Part shown: positions 18,933 through 31,275 of the stretch, piece by piece
Position numbering within the stretch: the first letter of the stretch is position 1
Layout of the letters: the number at the start of each line of letters is the position of its first letter
DNA from: Pseudoxanthomonas helianthi
GTDB lineage: Bacteria > Pseudomonadota > Gammaproteobacteria > Xanthomonadales > Xanthomonadaceae
Length of the DNA stretch: 64,000 bases
NCBI RefSeq assembly: GCF_017939625.1
Contig: NZ_JAGKTC010000004.1
Span: 62,001 to 126,000, forward strand
Direction of reading: 5' to 3'
The notes under the pieces: model-generated
What the model saw: only the letters and a program-made list of their open reading frames with translations
Databases searched by the model: none
What the model was told of the DNA's origin: nothing
Made by a program: the position numbers and the translations under genes

Positions 18933-19781
18933 ATGGAGATCACGATTTCATCCGTCGGCGATTTGCAGATCGCTGCGCGCTGCTCGGGAGATGCATCGAA
19001 GCCCGGTTTGATCCTGCTGCATGGCTGGCCCCAATCCAGCCACGCCTTCGCCGGCATTCTGGACGAACTGGGCCAGGATCATTTCGCCCTGGCGTTCGAC
19101 CTTCCCGGCATCGGCCGTTCGCAGGGCAAGCCGCCTTCGGCGGAAAAGACCGTCATCGCCGATATCGTTCTCAGTGCGGCCGAACGGTTGGACGCGAAGG
19201 GCATCGTGATCGCCGGCTACGATGTGGGCGGCATGGTCGCCTACGCAGCGGCCCGCGATCATGCGGCGCGACTCTCCGGCGCCATCGTCATGAACACGGT
19301 GCTGCCGGGCGTTCCGCCGTGGGAAGAGACGCTGGCCAACCCGAAGATCTTCCATTTCGCGTTGCACGCCCTCGCGGAACTTCCCGAGTTGCTGGTCGCC
19401 GGCCGCCAACGCGCGTATTTCGACTTCTTCTTCGACATGCTCGCCGGCAACAAGCGCGCGTTGAGCGACGAAGCCCGAGACGAATACGCGAGGGCCTACG
19501 AGCGCCCGGAAGCGCTCAGCGCAGGCTTCGACTGGTACAGGGCCATGGCCGAAGACGCCCGGCACAATGCACGCAAGAAACGGATCGCCCTGCCGATGCT
19601 GTATGCCCGCGGCGATGCCGACGGCGCGAAGCCGGAACGGTACGTCGGCCCGCTGCGCGAACTCGGTGCCGAGGCCGTCGAAGGCATCACGATTGCCGGC
19701 GGCGAATTCGTGGCCGAGGAATCGCCCGACCGATTGATCGCGGCGATCCGCGATTTCCGCCGCAGGCTTACTTCAGCTTGA
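18933..19781 (+). CDS. Alpha/beta hydrolase, epoxide-hydrolase/dehalogenase-like, catalytic His missing
   Basis: This 282-aa cytosolic alpha/beta-hydrolase fold protein has the oxyanion motif HGWPQ at residues 30-34 and a nucleophile-elbow Asp, D97, in GYDVGG, typical of epoxide hydrolases and haloalkane dehalogenases. The C-terminal motif normally reads GHF-x3-E, but here it is GGEFVAEESPD with Glu258 where His belongs. Activity may be lost or altered. The ATG at 18933 is chosen over an in-frame TTG at 18906. Its 3' end overlaps the convergent oxygenase gene by 14 bp. Confidence 0.85.
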   Translation: MEITISSVGDLQIAARCSGDASKPGLILLHGWPQSSHAFAGILDELGQDHFALAFDLPGIGRSQGKPPSAEKTVIADIVLSAAERLDAKGIVIAGYDVGGMVAYAAARDHAARLSGAIVMNTVLPGVPPWEETLANPKIFHFALHALAELPELLVAGRQRAYFDFFFDMLAGNKRALSDEARDEYARAYERPEALSAGFDWYRAMAEDARHNARKKRIALPMLYARGDADGAKPERYVGPLRELGAEAVEGITIAGGEFVAEESPDRLIAAIRDFRRRLTSA

Positions 19782-20706
19782 TCTCGCGCAAGCGTTCTTC
19801 CAGGTAGCCCTGCGCGGTGATCGGTTCCGGATAACGGCTCGGGTTGTCCGCGGTGATGGTCGATGGCAGCACGTCGATCAGGAAATCCGGGTTCGGGTGC
19901 AGGAAGAACGGCACCGAATAGCGCGGCTTGCGTGCCTCCTCGCCCGGCGGATTGACCACGCGGTGCGTGGTCGACGGGTACACGTGGTTGGTCAGGCGTT
20001 GCAGCATGTCGCCGATGTTGACCACGATGGTGTCCGCGTCCGAGGTGAACGGCACCCACTCGCCCTGCTTCGACTTCACTTCCAGGCCGGCGGCGCTGGC
20101 GCCGACCAGCAGGGTGATCAGGTTGATGTCCTCGTGTGCGCCGGCGCGCACGTTGGGAATGTCGTCGGCGGTGATCGGCGGGTAGTGGATCGGGCGCAGG
20201 ATCGAGTTGCCCGAATCGGTCTTGTCGGCGAAATAGTTCTCCGGCAGGCCGATGTGCAGGGCCAGCGCCGACAGCACGCGCGAGCCGAGCTGGTCCAGCG
20301 CCTGGTACAGGCCGTAGCCGTGCTCGCGGAAGCCGGGTACTTCCTCCGGCCACAGGTTCGGCGGCATCACCTCGCGGTACTTCGAATCGTCGGGAATCTC
20401 GCGACCGATGTGCCAGAACTCCTTCAGGTCGAAGTGCTTGGAATCCTTCGCGGTCTCGACGCCGAACGGCGTATAGCCGCGCGCGCCGCCGCCGCCGGGC
20501 ACGTGGTAGCGCTTCTTGGTCTCTTCCGGCAGGGCGAAGAACGCCTTGAACACATCGTAGGCCGCGTCGATTTTCGCCTGCGGAATGCCGTGGTTGCAGA
20601 TGCCGGCGAAACCCCACTCGCGGTAGGCCGCGCCGAGTTCGGCGACGAAAGCCTCGCGGTCGGTGTCGAAGCGGGTGATGTCGAGGGTGGGAATGCGCGA
20701 AGCCAT
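19768..20706 (-). CDS. Isopenicillin N synthase-like 2OG-Fe(II) oxygenase
   Basis: This non-haem iron dioxygenase of the IPNS/plant 2-ODD class has 312 aa. The N-terminal DIOX_N region (IPTLDITRFDTDREAF) is followed by the iron ligands H191-x-D193 (AHEDINL) and H248 (STTHRV), and R262-x-S264 (RYSVPFF) to bind 2-oxoglutarate. Such proteins are widespread in Xanthomonads without a known substrate. The ATG at 20706 is preferred; an in-frame GTG at 20724 is possible. Confidence 0.9.
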   Translation of the reverse strand: MASRIPTLDITRFDTDREAFVAELGAAYREWGFAGICNHGIPQAKIDAAYDVFKAFFALPEETKKRYHVPGGGGARGYTPFGVETAKDSKHFDLKEFWHIGREIPDDSKYREVMPPNLWPEEVPGFREHGYGLYQALDQLGSRVLSALALHIGLPENYFADKTDSGNSILRPIHYPPITADDIPNVRAGAHEDINLITLLVGASAAGLEVKSKQGEWVPFTSDADTIVVNIGDMLQRLTNHVYPSTTHRVVNPPGEEARKPRYSVPFFLHPNPDFLIDVLPSTITADNPSRYPEPITAQGYLEERLREIKLK

Positions 20707-20779
20707 GTTCTCGTCCTGTTGCACTGTAGGGGCGTGCCGGAATGATCCGCCACGCGCACCGGGTCGATCTTGATCCGGA

Positions 20780-22134
20780 TCAGGCCACGGCGGCGCGCAC
20801 CGCGGCCGCCAGTCCGTCGAGGGTGGATTGCATCAGCGCGTCGTCGTCGGCCTCGACGGTCACGCGCACCACCGGCTCGGTGCCGGACGGGCGCAGGAAG
20901 GCGCGTCCGCGGCCCGACACCGCCGCTTGTGCAGCGACCAGCGCGGCCTGCACGGCTTGCGCCTCGACCACCATTTTCGCATCGCCGTTCAGGCGCACGT
21001 TGACGGTTTTCTGCGGCAGCATCTTCAGCCCCGCCAGCGCCTCGCGCAGGCCGGTGCCGGTACGCTTCAATACTTCCAGCACCTGCAAAGCGCTGACGAT
21101 GCCGTCGCCGGTGCTGACCCGGTCCAGGCACAGGATGTGGCCGGAGGCTTCGCCGCCGAGGATGCCCTGCCCTTCGATCAGCGCCTGGTGCACGTAACGG
21201 TCGCCGACCTTGGCGCGCACGAAGGCGATGCCGCGCTCGGCCAGCGCCTTCTCCAACCCGTAGTTGGTCATCAGCGTGCCGACCACGGCGCCCTGCAGGC
21301 GGCCGCTGCGCTGCCAGTCGTTCGCCAGCACGTAGATCAGTCCGTCGCCATCGACCACTTCGCCCGTCGCGTCGACGAACAGCACGCGGTCGCCGTCGCC
21401 ATCGAAGGCGATGCCGAGGTCGGCGCCGCTGTCGCGTACGCGCGCGGCCAGCGCTTCAGGGTGGGTGGAGCCGATGCCGTCGTTGATGTTCAGGCCGTTC
21501 GGCGTGTCGCCGATGGCCTCGACCGTCGCGCCGAGTTCGCGCAGCACGATCGGGCCGACCTGGTAGGTCGCGCCGTTGGCGCAATCGACGACGATGCGCA
21601 TGCCGCCGAGGTCGAAGTCGCGCGGCACCGAGTTCTTGCAGGCCTCGACGTAACGGCCGATCGCGTCGCGGGTGCGCACGGCCTTGCCGAGCTGTTCGGA
21701 CGGCACCGTGCGGAAGGATTGCTCCAGCGCGGCCTCGATCGCCAGTTCGGTGGCGTCGTCGAGCTTCTCGCCTTCGGCCGAGAAGAACTTGATGCCGTTG
21801 TCGTGGTGGGGGTTGTGCGAAGCGGAGATGACGATGCCGCCATCGGCGCGCAACGCGCGGGTCATGTGCGACACCGCGGGCGTCGGCATCGGGCCGAGCA
21901 ACTGCACGTCGACGCCGGCGGCGACCAGGCCGGCTTCCAGCGCGGCCTCGAACATGTAGTTGGAGATGCGCGTGTCCTTGCCGATGATCACCATCGGCCG
22001 GCGTCCGCCGCGCCCGCCCGCCTCGACCAGGGCGTGGCCGTAGGCGTTGCCCAGGCGCAGCATGAAATCCGCCGAGATCGGGCCTTCACCGACCCGGCCG
22101 CGAATGCCGTCGGTGCCGAAATACTTGCGCTGGC

Positions 22135-22138
<4 letters not shown>
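20780..22138 (-). CDS. glmM: Phosphoglucosamine mutase
   Basis: It converts glucosamine 6-phosphate to glucosamine 1-phosphate on the way to UDP-GlcNAc for peptidoglycan and LPS. The protein has 452 aa. The phosphoserine site is S107 in [12 protein letters not shown], the metal loop is DGDGDR, the sugar loop GGEASGH, and the phosphate-binding end is [11 protein letters not shown]. The Met at 22138 overlaps the accD stop by four bases. Confidence 0.97.
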
Positions 22139-23031
<893 letters not shown>

Positions 23032-23108
23032 TCGCTCAGGAAACCTCTCCGGCCCCGTCGGGCCAACGGCGCAGTTTAGCCTACGCCGCCCGGACCCCTA
23101 CAGCGCCC

Positions 23109-23918
23109 TCAGCCGGCCGCATCCAGCGCCTGCCGCAGCGGGACGAGGAATGTTGCGGCGCGGGAAGCCGCGTCGGCACCGTCCGCGGCCCGGGCCAGCT
23201 CGGCGACCAGCGCGCTGCCGACCACCACGCCATCCGCATCGGCCGCCATGGCCACGGCGCTGGCCGCGTCCTTGATGCCGAAGCCGGCCACCACCGGGGC
23301 CTTCGATGCCTTGCGGATCCCGCGCAGCCGCTCGCCGGCGGCCTGCGTATCCAGCCGCTCCGAGGCACCGGTCACCCCGGCGAAGCTGACGTAATACAGG
23401 TAGCCCTGCGCGGTATCGCAGAGCATGCCGAGACGATCCGCACCGGTGGTCGGCGAGGCCAGCGCGACCAGGGCCAACCCCTGCGCGTTGAGGATCCCGC
23501 GGGTCTCGGCGGCCTCTTCCGGCGGCAGGTCAACCAGCAGCACGCCATCGACGCCGGCTTGCGCCGCTTCGGTGGCGAAGCGTTCCGCGCCATGGATCTC
23601 GACCGGATTCAGGTAACCCATCAGCACCACGGGCGTGCTGTCGTCCTGCTGGCGGAACACTTCCACCGCTTCCAGCACGTAACGCAGCCCGGCACCGCGG
23701 GCCAACGCGCGCTCGGAGCTGCGCTGGATCGTCGGGCCGTCGGCCATCGGATCGGAGAACGGCACGCCCAGTTCGATGACATCGGCGCCCGCGTCGACCA
23801 GCGCGTGCATGACGGGCACCGTGGCTTCCAGCGAGGGGTCGCCGGCAGTGATGAACGGAATCAGCGCCTTGCGCCCTGCCGTGGCGAGTTCGGCGAACTT
23901 GCGTTCGAAGCGGCTCAT
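23109..23918 (-). CDS. trpA: Tryptophan synthase alpha chain
   Basis: It cleaves indole-3-glycerol phosphate to indole and glyceraldehyde 3-phosphate and passes indole to TrpB. The protein has 269 aa. Catalytic E49 and D60 are in ELGVPFSDPMADGP, and the phosphate loops are intact. Its start overlaps the DUF3144 gene by 4 bp, so that small gene is inserted in the trpB-trpA unit. Confidence 0.97.
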   Translation of the reverse strand: MSRFERKFAELATAGRKALIPFITAGDPSLEATVPVMHALVDAGADVIELGVPFSDPMADGPTIQRSSERALARGAGLRYVLEAVEVFRQQDDSTPVVLMGYLNPVEIHGAERFATEAAQAGVDGVLLVDLPPEEAAETRGILNAQGLALVALASPTTGADRLGMLCDTAQGYLYYVSFAGVTGASERLDTQAAGERLRGIRKASKAPVVAGFGIKDAASAVAMAADADGVVVGSALVAELARAADGADAASRAATFLVPLRQALDAAG

Positions 23919-24295
23919 CGGGCAGGCGTGCCTTCCGGCATCTGGCTCGCCGCGGCGGCGTATTCGGCGGCCAGCTCGGATTCGCCCACGTCGAGACCGC
24001 GTTCCTGGCCCAGTCCGTCGAGATGCTCGTTGAGCATGCGGCGGTACAGGTTGGTCATGTAGTCGAGGAATTCCTGGCGTTCGTTGGCCACATCGCCCGG
24101 CTGCATATGCGCCAGGTACACGTGCGCATTGAAGCGCGCGGCGGCGTACAAGGACGCCATGCTGATCCGCTTCAGGCCCTGCTGCTTGGACTGGCGGTTG
24201 GTCAGCTCCAGGTATTCGTTGACGCAGGTGAAGAAGGCCGGGTCGAGCGGCGCCGGGGCATTGGCGGCTTGCGGGTTGACGTTGGGTTCGTTCAT
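23915..24295 (-). CDS. DUF3144 family protein between trpB and trpA
   Basis: This is a small 126-aa protein of unknown function. The core (about residues 21-75) shows FFTCVNEYLELTNRQSKQQG and SLYAAARFNAHVYLA, the pattern I recognise as DUF3144. There is no signal peptide or membrane segment. It starts 52 bp after trpB and ends in a 4-bp overlap with trpA, so it is translationally coupled to a tryptophan gene. Whether it acts in tryptophan synthesis is unknown. Confidence 0.85.
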   Translation of the reverse strand: MNEPNVNPQAANAPAPLDPAFFTCVNEYLELTNRQSKQQGLKRISMASLYAAARFNAHVYLAHMQPGDVANERQEFLDYMTNLYRRMLNEHLDGLGQERGLDVGESELAAEYAAAASQMPEGTPAR

Positions 24296-24347
24296 CGGGA
24301 TTCCTCGGTGGAATGTTCGGCGAAGCCGGGTATCGGGTCCGGCGGTT

Positions 24348-25586
<1,239 letters not shown>

Positions 25587-25654
25587 GGGGAATCTCCGAA
25601 ACCGGAATCGCGCGACCGCGAACGGGTCGGCGGACTGCGCGAAGGCGAAAGACG

Positions 25655-25776
25655 GGCCGGAAGCCGGCCGATGCGTTGCGTCGGGCGGTGCGTTACCGCA
25701 CGGCCGCCGCAGGCACGCGGCGCCAGCGCCGCAGGGAGCGGCCGAAGGGCGGAGACGGGCGGTTCGAGACGTTCAT
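25655..25776 (-). other. Region upstream of trpB: possible leader peptide and hairpin
   Basis: The 245 bp between trpF and trpB hold an ATG-initiated 27-codon frame at 25776-25693 ([20 protein letters not shown], then seven residues) with one Trp and many Arg codons. A 15-bp GC palindrome follows at 25655-25669. The layout resembles an attenuator, but there is one Trp rather than tandem Trp codons and no T-run. It is recorded as a possibility only. Confidence 0.2.
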
Positions 25777-25831
25777 GGCGCGACCATAGCGTAGCCGATC
25801 CTGGGCCCCGGCGCTTCCCCGGCCCCGACCT

Positions 25832-26464
25832 TCAGACGGCCGCATCGGCCGCGCGCACCGCATCGGCAAAACGCCGCATCTTCGCGGCGTCCTTGACGCC
25901 CGGCGTGGCCTCGATGCCGCTGGACACGTCGACGCCCCAGGGATGCGCGGTGCGGATGGCCAGCGCAACGTTGTCCGGCGACAGCCCGCCGGCCAGCAGG
26001 ACCGGCCGGCCGCTGTCCTTCGGCAACCGCGTCCAGTCGAAACTGCGGCCGCTGCCGCCCTGCTCGCCCGCGCCATGGCCGTCGAGCACGAAACCGTGCG
26101 CGGAAGGGAAGTTCGCCATCGCTTCGAGCGGATCGCCGCCGTCGCCCATCGCGATGGCCTTGAAGAACGGCAGGCCGAAGCCGGCGCAGAACGCGTCGTC
26201 CTCGCCGCCGTGGAACTGCAGGTAGTCCGGATGCAACCCGGCGACGATGTCGGCGACCTCGCCGCGCGGATTGTCCATCACCAGCGCGACCACACCGATT
26301 TCCTCCGGCACCAGCGCGCGCAGGGCCCGCGCCTGCCCCGGCAACAGCCGGCGCGGGCTGCGTTCGGCCAGGATCAGGCCGATGAAGTCGACGCCGAGCT
26401 CCACCGCGAGGCGCACGTCTTCGGCGCGGGTCATGCCGCAGAACTTGATGCGGGTGTGGCTCAT
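25832..26464 (-). CDS. trpF: Phosphoribosylanthranilate isomerase
   Basis: It performs the Amadori rearrangement in tryptophan synthesis. The protein is a 210-aa TIM barrel. The general base Cys9 is in [11 protein letters not shown], and the phosphate site lies in the GGLSPDNV and [14 protein letters not shown] loops. The Met at 26464 overlaps the truA stop by 4 bp. A separate trpF, not fused to trpC, is normal in this group. Confidence 0.96.
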   Translation of the reverse strand: MSHTRIKFCGMTRAEDVRLAVELGVDFIGLILAERSPRRLLPGQARALRALVPEEIGVVALVMDNPRGEVADIVAGLHPDYLQFHGGEDDAFCAGFGLPFFKAIAMGDGGDPLEAMANFPSAHGFVLDGHGAGEQGGSGRSFDWTRLPKDSGRPVLLAGGLSPDNVALAIRTAHPWGVDVSSGIEATPGVKDAAKMRRFADAVRAADAAV

Positions 26465-27240
26465 CCGCGCAGGGTAACGCTTTCCGGCAGCCCCCATTCG
26501 GACGGATACAGTGGCCGCAGGAACACCAGCCCCTGCGGCGGCGCAGTAGGCCCGGCAAGGGTGCGGTCGCGTCCCGCCAGCAATTGGGCCATCCAGCCTT
26601 CTGCGCGCGCGCCCGCCCCGATTTCCAGCAAGGAGCCGACGATGTTGCGCACCATGTGATGCAGGAAGGCGTTGGCCTGGATCTCCACTTCGACCGCGTC
26701 GCCGGTGCGGCGGACCACGATTTCCTGCAGGTTGCGGCGCGCATGCGGCGATTGGCAATGAACGGTGCGGAAAGCGCTGAAGTCGTTCTCGCCCAGCAAG
26801 GCCTGCGCCGCACGGTGCATGGCATCGGCATCCAGCGGGCGCCGCTCCCACGTCGTGGTGTGGCGATACAGCGCCGGCCGCACCGGGCGATTGAGAATGC
26901 GATAGCGGTAACGGCGCGCGCGCGCGGAGAAACGCGCATTGAAGGCCTGCGCCACGGGTACGCACCAGTGCGCGCATACGGTCGGCGGCAGGCGTCCGCT
27001 GACGCCCAGCGTCCACGCGCGCGGATCGCGATCGGCCGTGCTGTCGAAATGCACGACCTGGCATTCGGCATGCACGCCGGCGTCGGTACGCCCCGCGCAG
27101 GTGACGGTAATGGCCTGGTCGGCCACCGACGAAAGCGCATGTTCCAATGCCGCCTGCACCGTCGCCGGCCCCGATGGCCCCAGCCCTTGCCAGCCCTGGA
27201 AACCACTGCCGTCGTATTCGACGCCCAGCGCGTAACGCAT
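26461..27240 (-). CDS. truA: tRNA pseudouridine(38-40) synthase
   Basis: It makes pseudouridine in the anticodon arm of many tRNAs. The protein has 259 aa. The catalytic Asp is D53 in [11 protein letters not shown]; further family motifs are [16 protein letters not shown] and [19 protein letters not shown]. It starts 7 bp after fimV and overlaps trpF, forming a fimV-truA-trpF run as in other gammaproteobacteria. Confidence 0.97.
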   Translation of the reverse strand: MRYALGVEYDGSGFQGWQGLGPSGPATVQAALEHALSSVADQAITVTCAGRTDAGVHAECQVVHFDSTADRDPRAWTLGVSGRLPPTVCAHWCVPVAQAFNARFSARARRYRYRILNRPVRPALYRHTTTWERRPLDADAMHRAAQALLGENDFSAFRTVHCQSPHARRNLQEIVVRRTGDAVEVEIQANAFLHHMVRNIVGSLLEIGAGARAEGWMAQLLAGRDRTLAGPTAPPQGLVFLRPLYPSEWGLPESVTLRG

Positions 27241-27247
27241 GCGGTCC

Positions 27248-28894
27248 TTAACCCAGCTCGCGCAGCAGTTGCGCGGCTTCCTGGCGCGCGGCGGAATCGC
27301 CTCCGGCGGCGACCTCGTTCAGCAGGTCGCGCGCGGTGTCGACGTCGCCAAGGTCGAGATAGGCGATGGCCAGCTCCAGCCGCTCGCGCCCGGCGGGCGC
27401 CGCGTTCGGCACCGTGACGTTGAGGCTGGCATCGTCGCGATGCCAGGCCGGCGCGGGAGACGCGGCTTCGGCCCGCGGCACGGCTTCCGGCTCGGGCTCG
27501 GGTTCGACTTCGATCGCCGCCGGTGCGGCCTGCGGCATCGCCGCGGCCAGTGCCGCGCTGTCGAGCGCCGGTTTCGGTTCATTGCGCACCACTGCCGGCG
27601 CGGCCACCCGGCGGCGGCCCAGCAACCACGCGGCGACCAGTCCCGCGATCAGCAGCGCCAACCCGCCCCAGATCCACGCCGGGGTGCCGGCATTGCCGCC
27701 TTGCTGCGCGGCCAGCTTCTGCTGCGCGGCGGCCAGGTCGCTGTCCTTCATCTGGATCAGCTTTTCCTGCTGCTGCTTCAGTTTTTCCAGCTCGGCGACC
27801 TGCGAGCGCAGTTCCTGCACTTCGGCATCGCGCGCAGCCAGGTCTTCCTTGGTCTGTTGCAGTTGTTGTTCCGCCAGCATCTCGCCCTCGCCTCCGGCCT
27901 GGATGCCGGTCGTTGTGCCCGCCTGTGCACCGCCCTGCACCACCGGCGGCGCGATCTGCAGCCGCGCTTCGGCCACCCGCGGCGCCGGACGCGCGGCGGC
28001 GCGGGCTTCCGATGGCGGAGGCGCAACGGCTGACGCGGAAGCCGGTCGCGCCGTCTCGCGCGCCTGCCTCCATTCGGCCATCTGCCGGCGGACGAAGTCG
28101 TCGGCCTGCGCCGCATCGACCTGCGCCAGCTCCGGCGAGTCCGGCGCGCGCAGCACCGCGCCCTGCTTCAGCAGGTTGATATTGCCGTTGATGAAGGCGT
28201 CGGGATTGGCCTGCAACAAGGCCTGCATGGCCTGGTTCAGGCCGACCGACGGCACCAGTTCGCGGGCCAGTTGCGAGAGGGTCTGGCCGGCGCGGACGGT
28301 GACCTGCCCCGTGCCGGTTTCCATTGCAGGCGCACGCGCGGCCGGCGCAGGGGCCGGTTCGGGTTCGGGCTGCGTCGGCGGCGGTTCGGGCGCCTGAACG
28401 ATCGCGTCGGACGGCGCGGCCTGCGGCGCCTGGATCGGCGGCGGTGGCGCGGTGGCGAGCACGCCGGGCGCGTTGACCAGCGCAGAGTATTCGCGGACCA
28501 GCCGGCCCTGGCCCCAGTCGACTTCGATCAGGAAATTGATCGCCGCCTGGTCTACCGGCGATGCGCTGGTGACGCGGATCACCGGCTGGCCTTCGTCGGA
28601 CACGGCGACGGCGAAATCGAGTTCCTCGACCAGGCCCTGCGGTCGCGGCAAGCCGACGCGGTCGAAGGTCTCGGGCGAAGCCAACCGCGCCTGCAGTTGC
28701 TCCATCTCGGCCGGATCGCTGGAGATCACCGGGATCTCGGCGACCAGCGGCTGGCCCGGCTTCGACTTGACCCGGATTTCGCCCAGGCCCAGCGCCAATG
28801 CGGCGCCGCTGGCCAGCAGCAACGCCGCGGCGGACAGCCAGCGGATGGTCGGCAGCAGCCTGCGTCGATTCAAGTGCGCGCCCCTTTCGTGCAT
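27248..28894 (-). CDS. fimV: FimV/HubP-like polar peptidoglycan-binding protein
   Basis: FimV organises cell-pole and type IV pilus functions. The protein has 548 aa from the Met at 28894 (a Met 12 codons upstream is also possible). The order is: signal peptide to about residue 35, FimV N-domain ([19 protein letters not shown]), Pro/Ala linker, LysM at about 195-252, coiled coil at about 335-395, one membrane helix at about 402-423, an acidic cytoplasmic stretch, and a C-terminal FimV helical domain from about 500. It is short beside Pseudomonas FimV (over 900 aa) because the acidic middle is reduced. Confidence 0.9.
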   Translation of the reverse strand: MHERGAHLNRRRLLPTIRWLSAAALLLASGAALALGLGEIRVKSKPGQPLVAEIPVISSDPAEMEQLQARLASPETFDRVGLPRPQGLVEELDFAVAVSDEGQPVIRVTSASPVDQAAINFLIEVDWGQGRLVREYSALVNAPGVLATAPPPPIQAPQAAPSDAIVQAPEPPPTQPEPEPAPAPAARAPAMETGTGQVTVRAGQTLSQLARELVPSVGLNQAMQALLQANPDAFINGNINLLKQGAVLRAPDSPELAQVDAAQADDFVRRQMAEWRQARETARPASASAVAPPPSEARAAARPAPRVAEARLQIAPPVVQGGAQAGTTTGIQAGGEGEMLAEQQLQQTKEDLAARDAEVQELRSQVAELEKLKQQQEKLIQMKDSDLAAAQQKLAAQQGGNAGTPAWIWGGLALLIAGLVAAWLLGRRRVAAPAVVRNEPKPALDSAALAAAMPQAAPAAIEVEPEPEPEAVPRAEAASPAPAWHRDDASLNVTVPNAAPAGRERLELAIAYLDLGDVDTARDLLNEVAAGGDSAARQEAAQLLRELG

Positions 28895-28969
28895 CGAACC
28901 AATATAAGCCGAAACAAGGGGCTGGCGCACTTTCCGGAGCGTTTACTGCAACGCAGGCGCGGAATTCGT

Positions 28970-29027
28970 AGGGCGGGCCCCCGCCCGCCCTCGCTTGCGT
29001 GGTTCCGACGGCGGGTCATGACCCGCC
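28970..29027. repeat. Two GC palindromes between fimV and asd
   Basis: GGGCGGGCCCCCGCCCGCC (about 28971-28990) and GGCGGGTCATGACCCGCC (about 29009-29026) lie just beyond the asd stop codon on its downstream side. Both resemble short REP-type palindromes rather than classic terminators, since no T-run follows. Confidence 0.55.
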
Positions 29028-29034
29028 CTGCCCG

Positions 29035-30057
<1,023 letters not shown>

Positions 30058-30168
30058 TGCAGTGGGGTTTCGCGTGGGGGAAGCGTTCGCGGGCGCAGGG
30101 CCGGCTGTGTGCGAAGCATAACGGAAGCGCGCCGCGCTTGCGGAAACGGTTGCCGCTGAAACCGGCAC

Positions 30169-31164
30169 TCAGCGTTGCGTCACCATGTTCGGCGGCCGGC
30201 CGGCGTGCGGGCCGAAGCCGAGCGCGGCGACCAGGTTGTCCACCGCCAGCGCGACCATGGCGCGGCGCGTGGCCAGGCTGGCGCTGCCGATGTGCGGGGT
30301 CAGCACCACGTTGCGCAGGGCCAACAGTTCCGGCCGGACCGCGGGTTCGCCTTCGAATACGTCGAGACCGGCGGCGGCGAGGCGGCCGTGGGCCAGCGCA
30401 TCGGCCAGCGCGAGCTCATCGACCAGGCCTCCGCGGGCGATGTTCACCAGGGTCGCGGTCGGCTGCATCTTCGCCAACGCGGCGGCGTCGATGACATGGT
30501 GGGTCTGCGGCGAATACGGCAGCACCAGCACCAGGTGGTCGGCGCGGGCGAGCAATTCGTCGAAGCCGACGTAAGCCGCCTTGACTTCTTCCTCGACTGC
30601 TTCCGGCAGACGGCTGCGGTTGTGGTACAGCGTGCGCATGCCGAAGCCGATCGCGCGGCGCGCGATGCCCTGCCCGATCCGGCCCATGCCGAGGATGCCC
30701 AGCGTGCTGCCGTGCAGATCGCGGCCCAACAGGGTGTCGAACGACCACTTCGTCCACTGGCCTTCGCGTAGCCAGCGCTCGGATTCGGTGATGCGCCGCG
30801 CAGCGGCCATCAGCAGGGCGAAGCCGAGGTCGGCGGTGGTCTCGGTCAACACATCCGGCGTATTGGTCGTGACGATGCCGCGCGCATCGAGCGCGGCGAT
30901 GTCGAGGTTGTTGTAGCCGACGGCGACGTTGGCGATGGCCCGAAGTCTTGCGGCGTGGGCGATCTCGTTCGCACCGATGCGCTCGACCAGCGTGACCAGG
31001 GCGCCATCGACGTCGCGCAAGTGTTCGGCGATCTCGGCGGGTGCGTAGGTATCGCCGGCAGGCGATGTGCGCTTCACATCGAAGTATTCGTCGAGCCGGC
31101 CGGTGATGTCCTCGAACAGGGGTCGTGCGAGCCAGATGCGTTGCCGGTGTTTGTCGGAACTCAC
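30169..31164 (-). CDS. D-isomer-specific 2-hydroxyacid dehydrogenase (glyoxylate/hydroxypyruvate reductase-like)
   Basis: This is an NAD(P)-dependent D-2-hydroxyacid dehydrogenase of about 331 aa. The Rossmann motif GILGMGRIGQG is in the middle. The catalytic Arg is in NIARGGLVDE, Glu in LDVFEGEP and His in LTPHIGSAS. The length and EGEPAV pattern suit D-glycerate/glyoxylate reductases. The start is a GTG at 31164; a TTG two codons earlier is also possible. A palindromic repeat separates it from aroC. Confidence 0.88.
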   Translation of the reverse strand: MSSDKHRQRIWLARPLFEDITGRLDEYFDVKRTSPAGDTYAPAEIAEHLRDVDGALVTLVERIGANEIAHAARLRAIANVAVGYNNLDIAALDARGIVTTNTPDVLTETTADLGFALLMAAARRITESERWLREGQWTKWSFDTLLGRDLHGSTLGILGMGRIGQGIARRAIGFGMRTLYHNRSRLPEAVEEEVKAAYVGFDELLARADHLVLVLPYSPQTHHVIDAAALAKMQPTATLVNIARGGLVDELALADALAHGRLAAAGLDVFEGEPAVRPELLALRNVVLTPHIGSASLATRRAMVALAVDNLVAALGFGPHAGRPPNMVTQR

Positions 31165-31204
31165 GCTCAAAACAAAAATGTCCGGTTTGGATGTGAATGC
31201 AGGT

Positions 31205-31275
31205 GTGGGAGCGATGTAACTCGCGATGCTTTTCGTGACGCGGACAAGAGCACTCGCGAGTTACGTCGCTCCCAC
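31205..31275. repeat. REP-like inverted repeat (GTGGGAGCGA family)
   Basis: The left arm starts GTGGGAGCGATGTAACTCGC and runs to 31229; the right arm at 31253-31275 is its near-perfect reverse complement. The loop contains GCTTTTCGTGACGCGG. The right arm carries the TAA stop of aroC. The same family recurs at 57809-57874. Confidence 0.85.
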
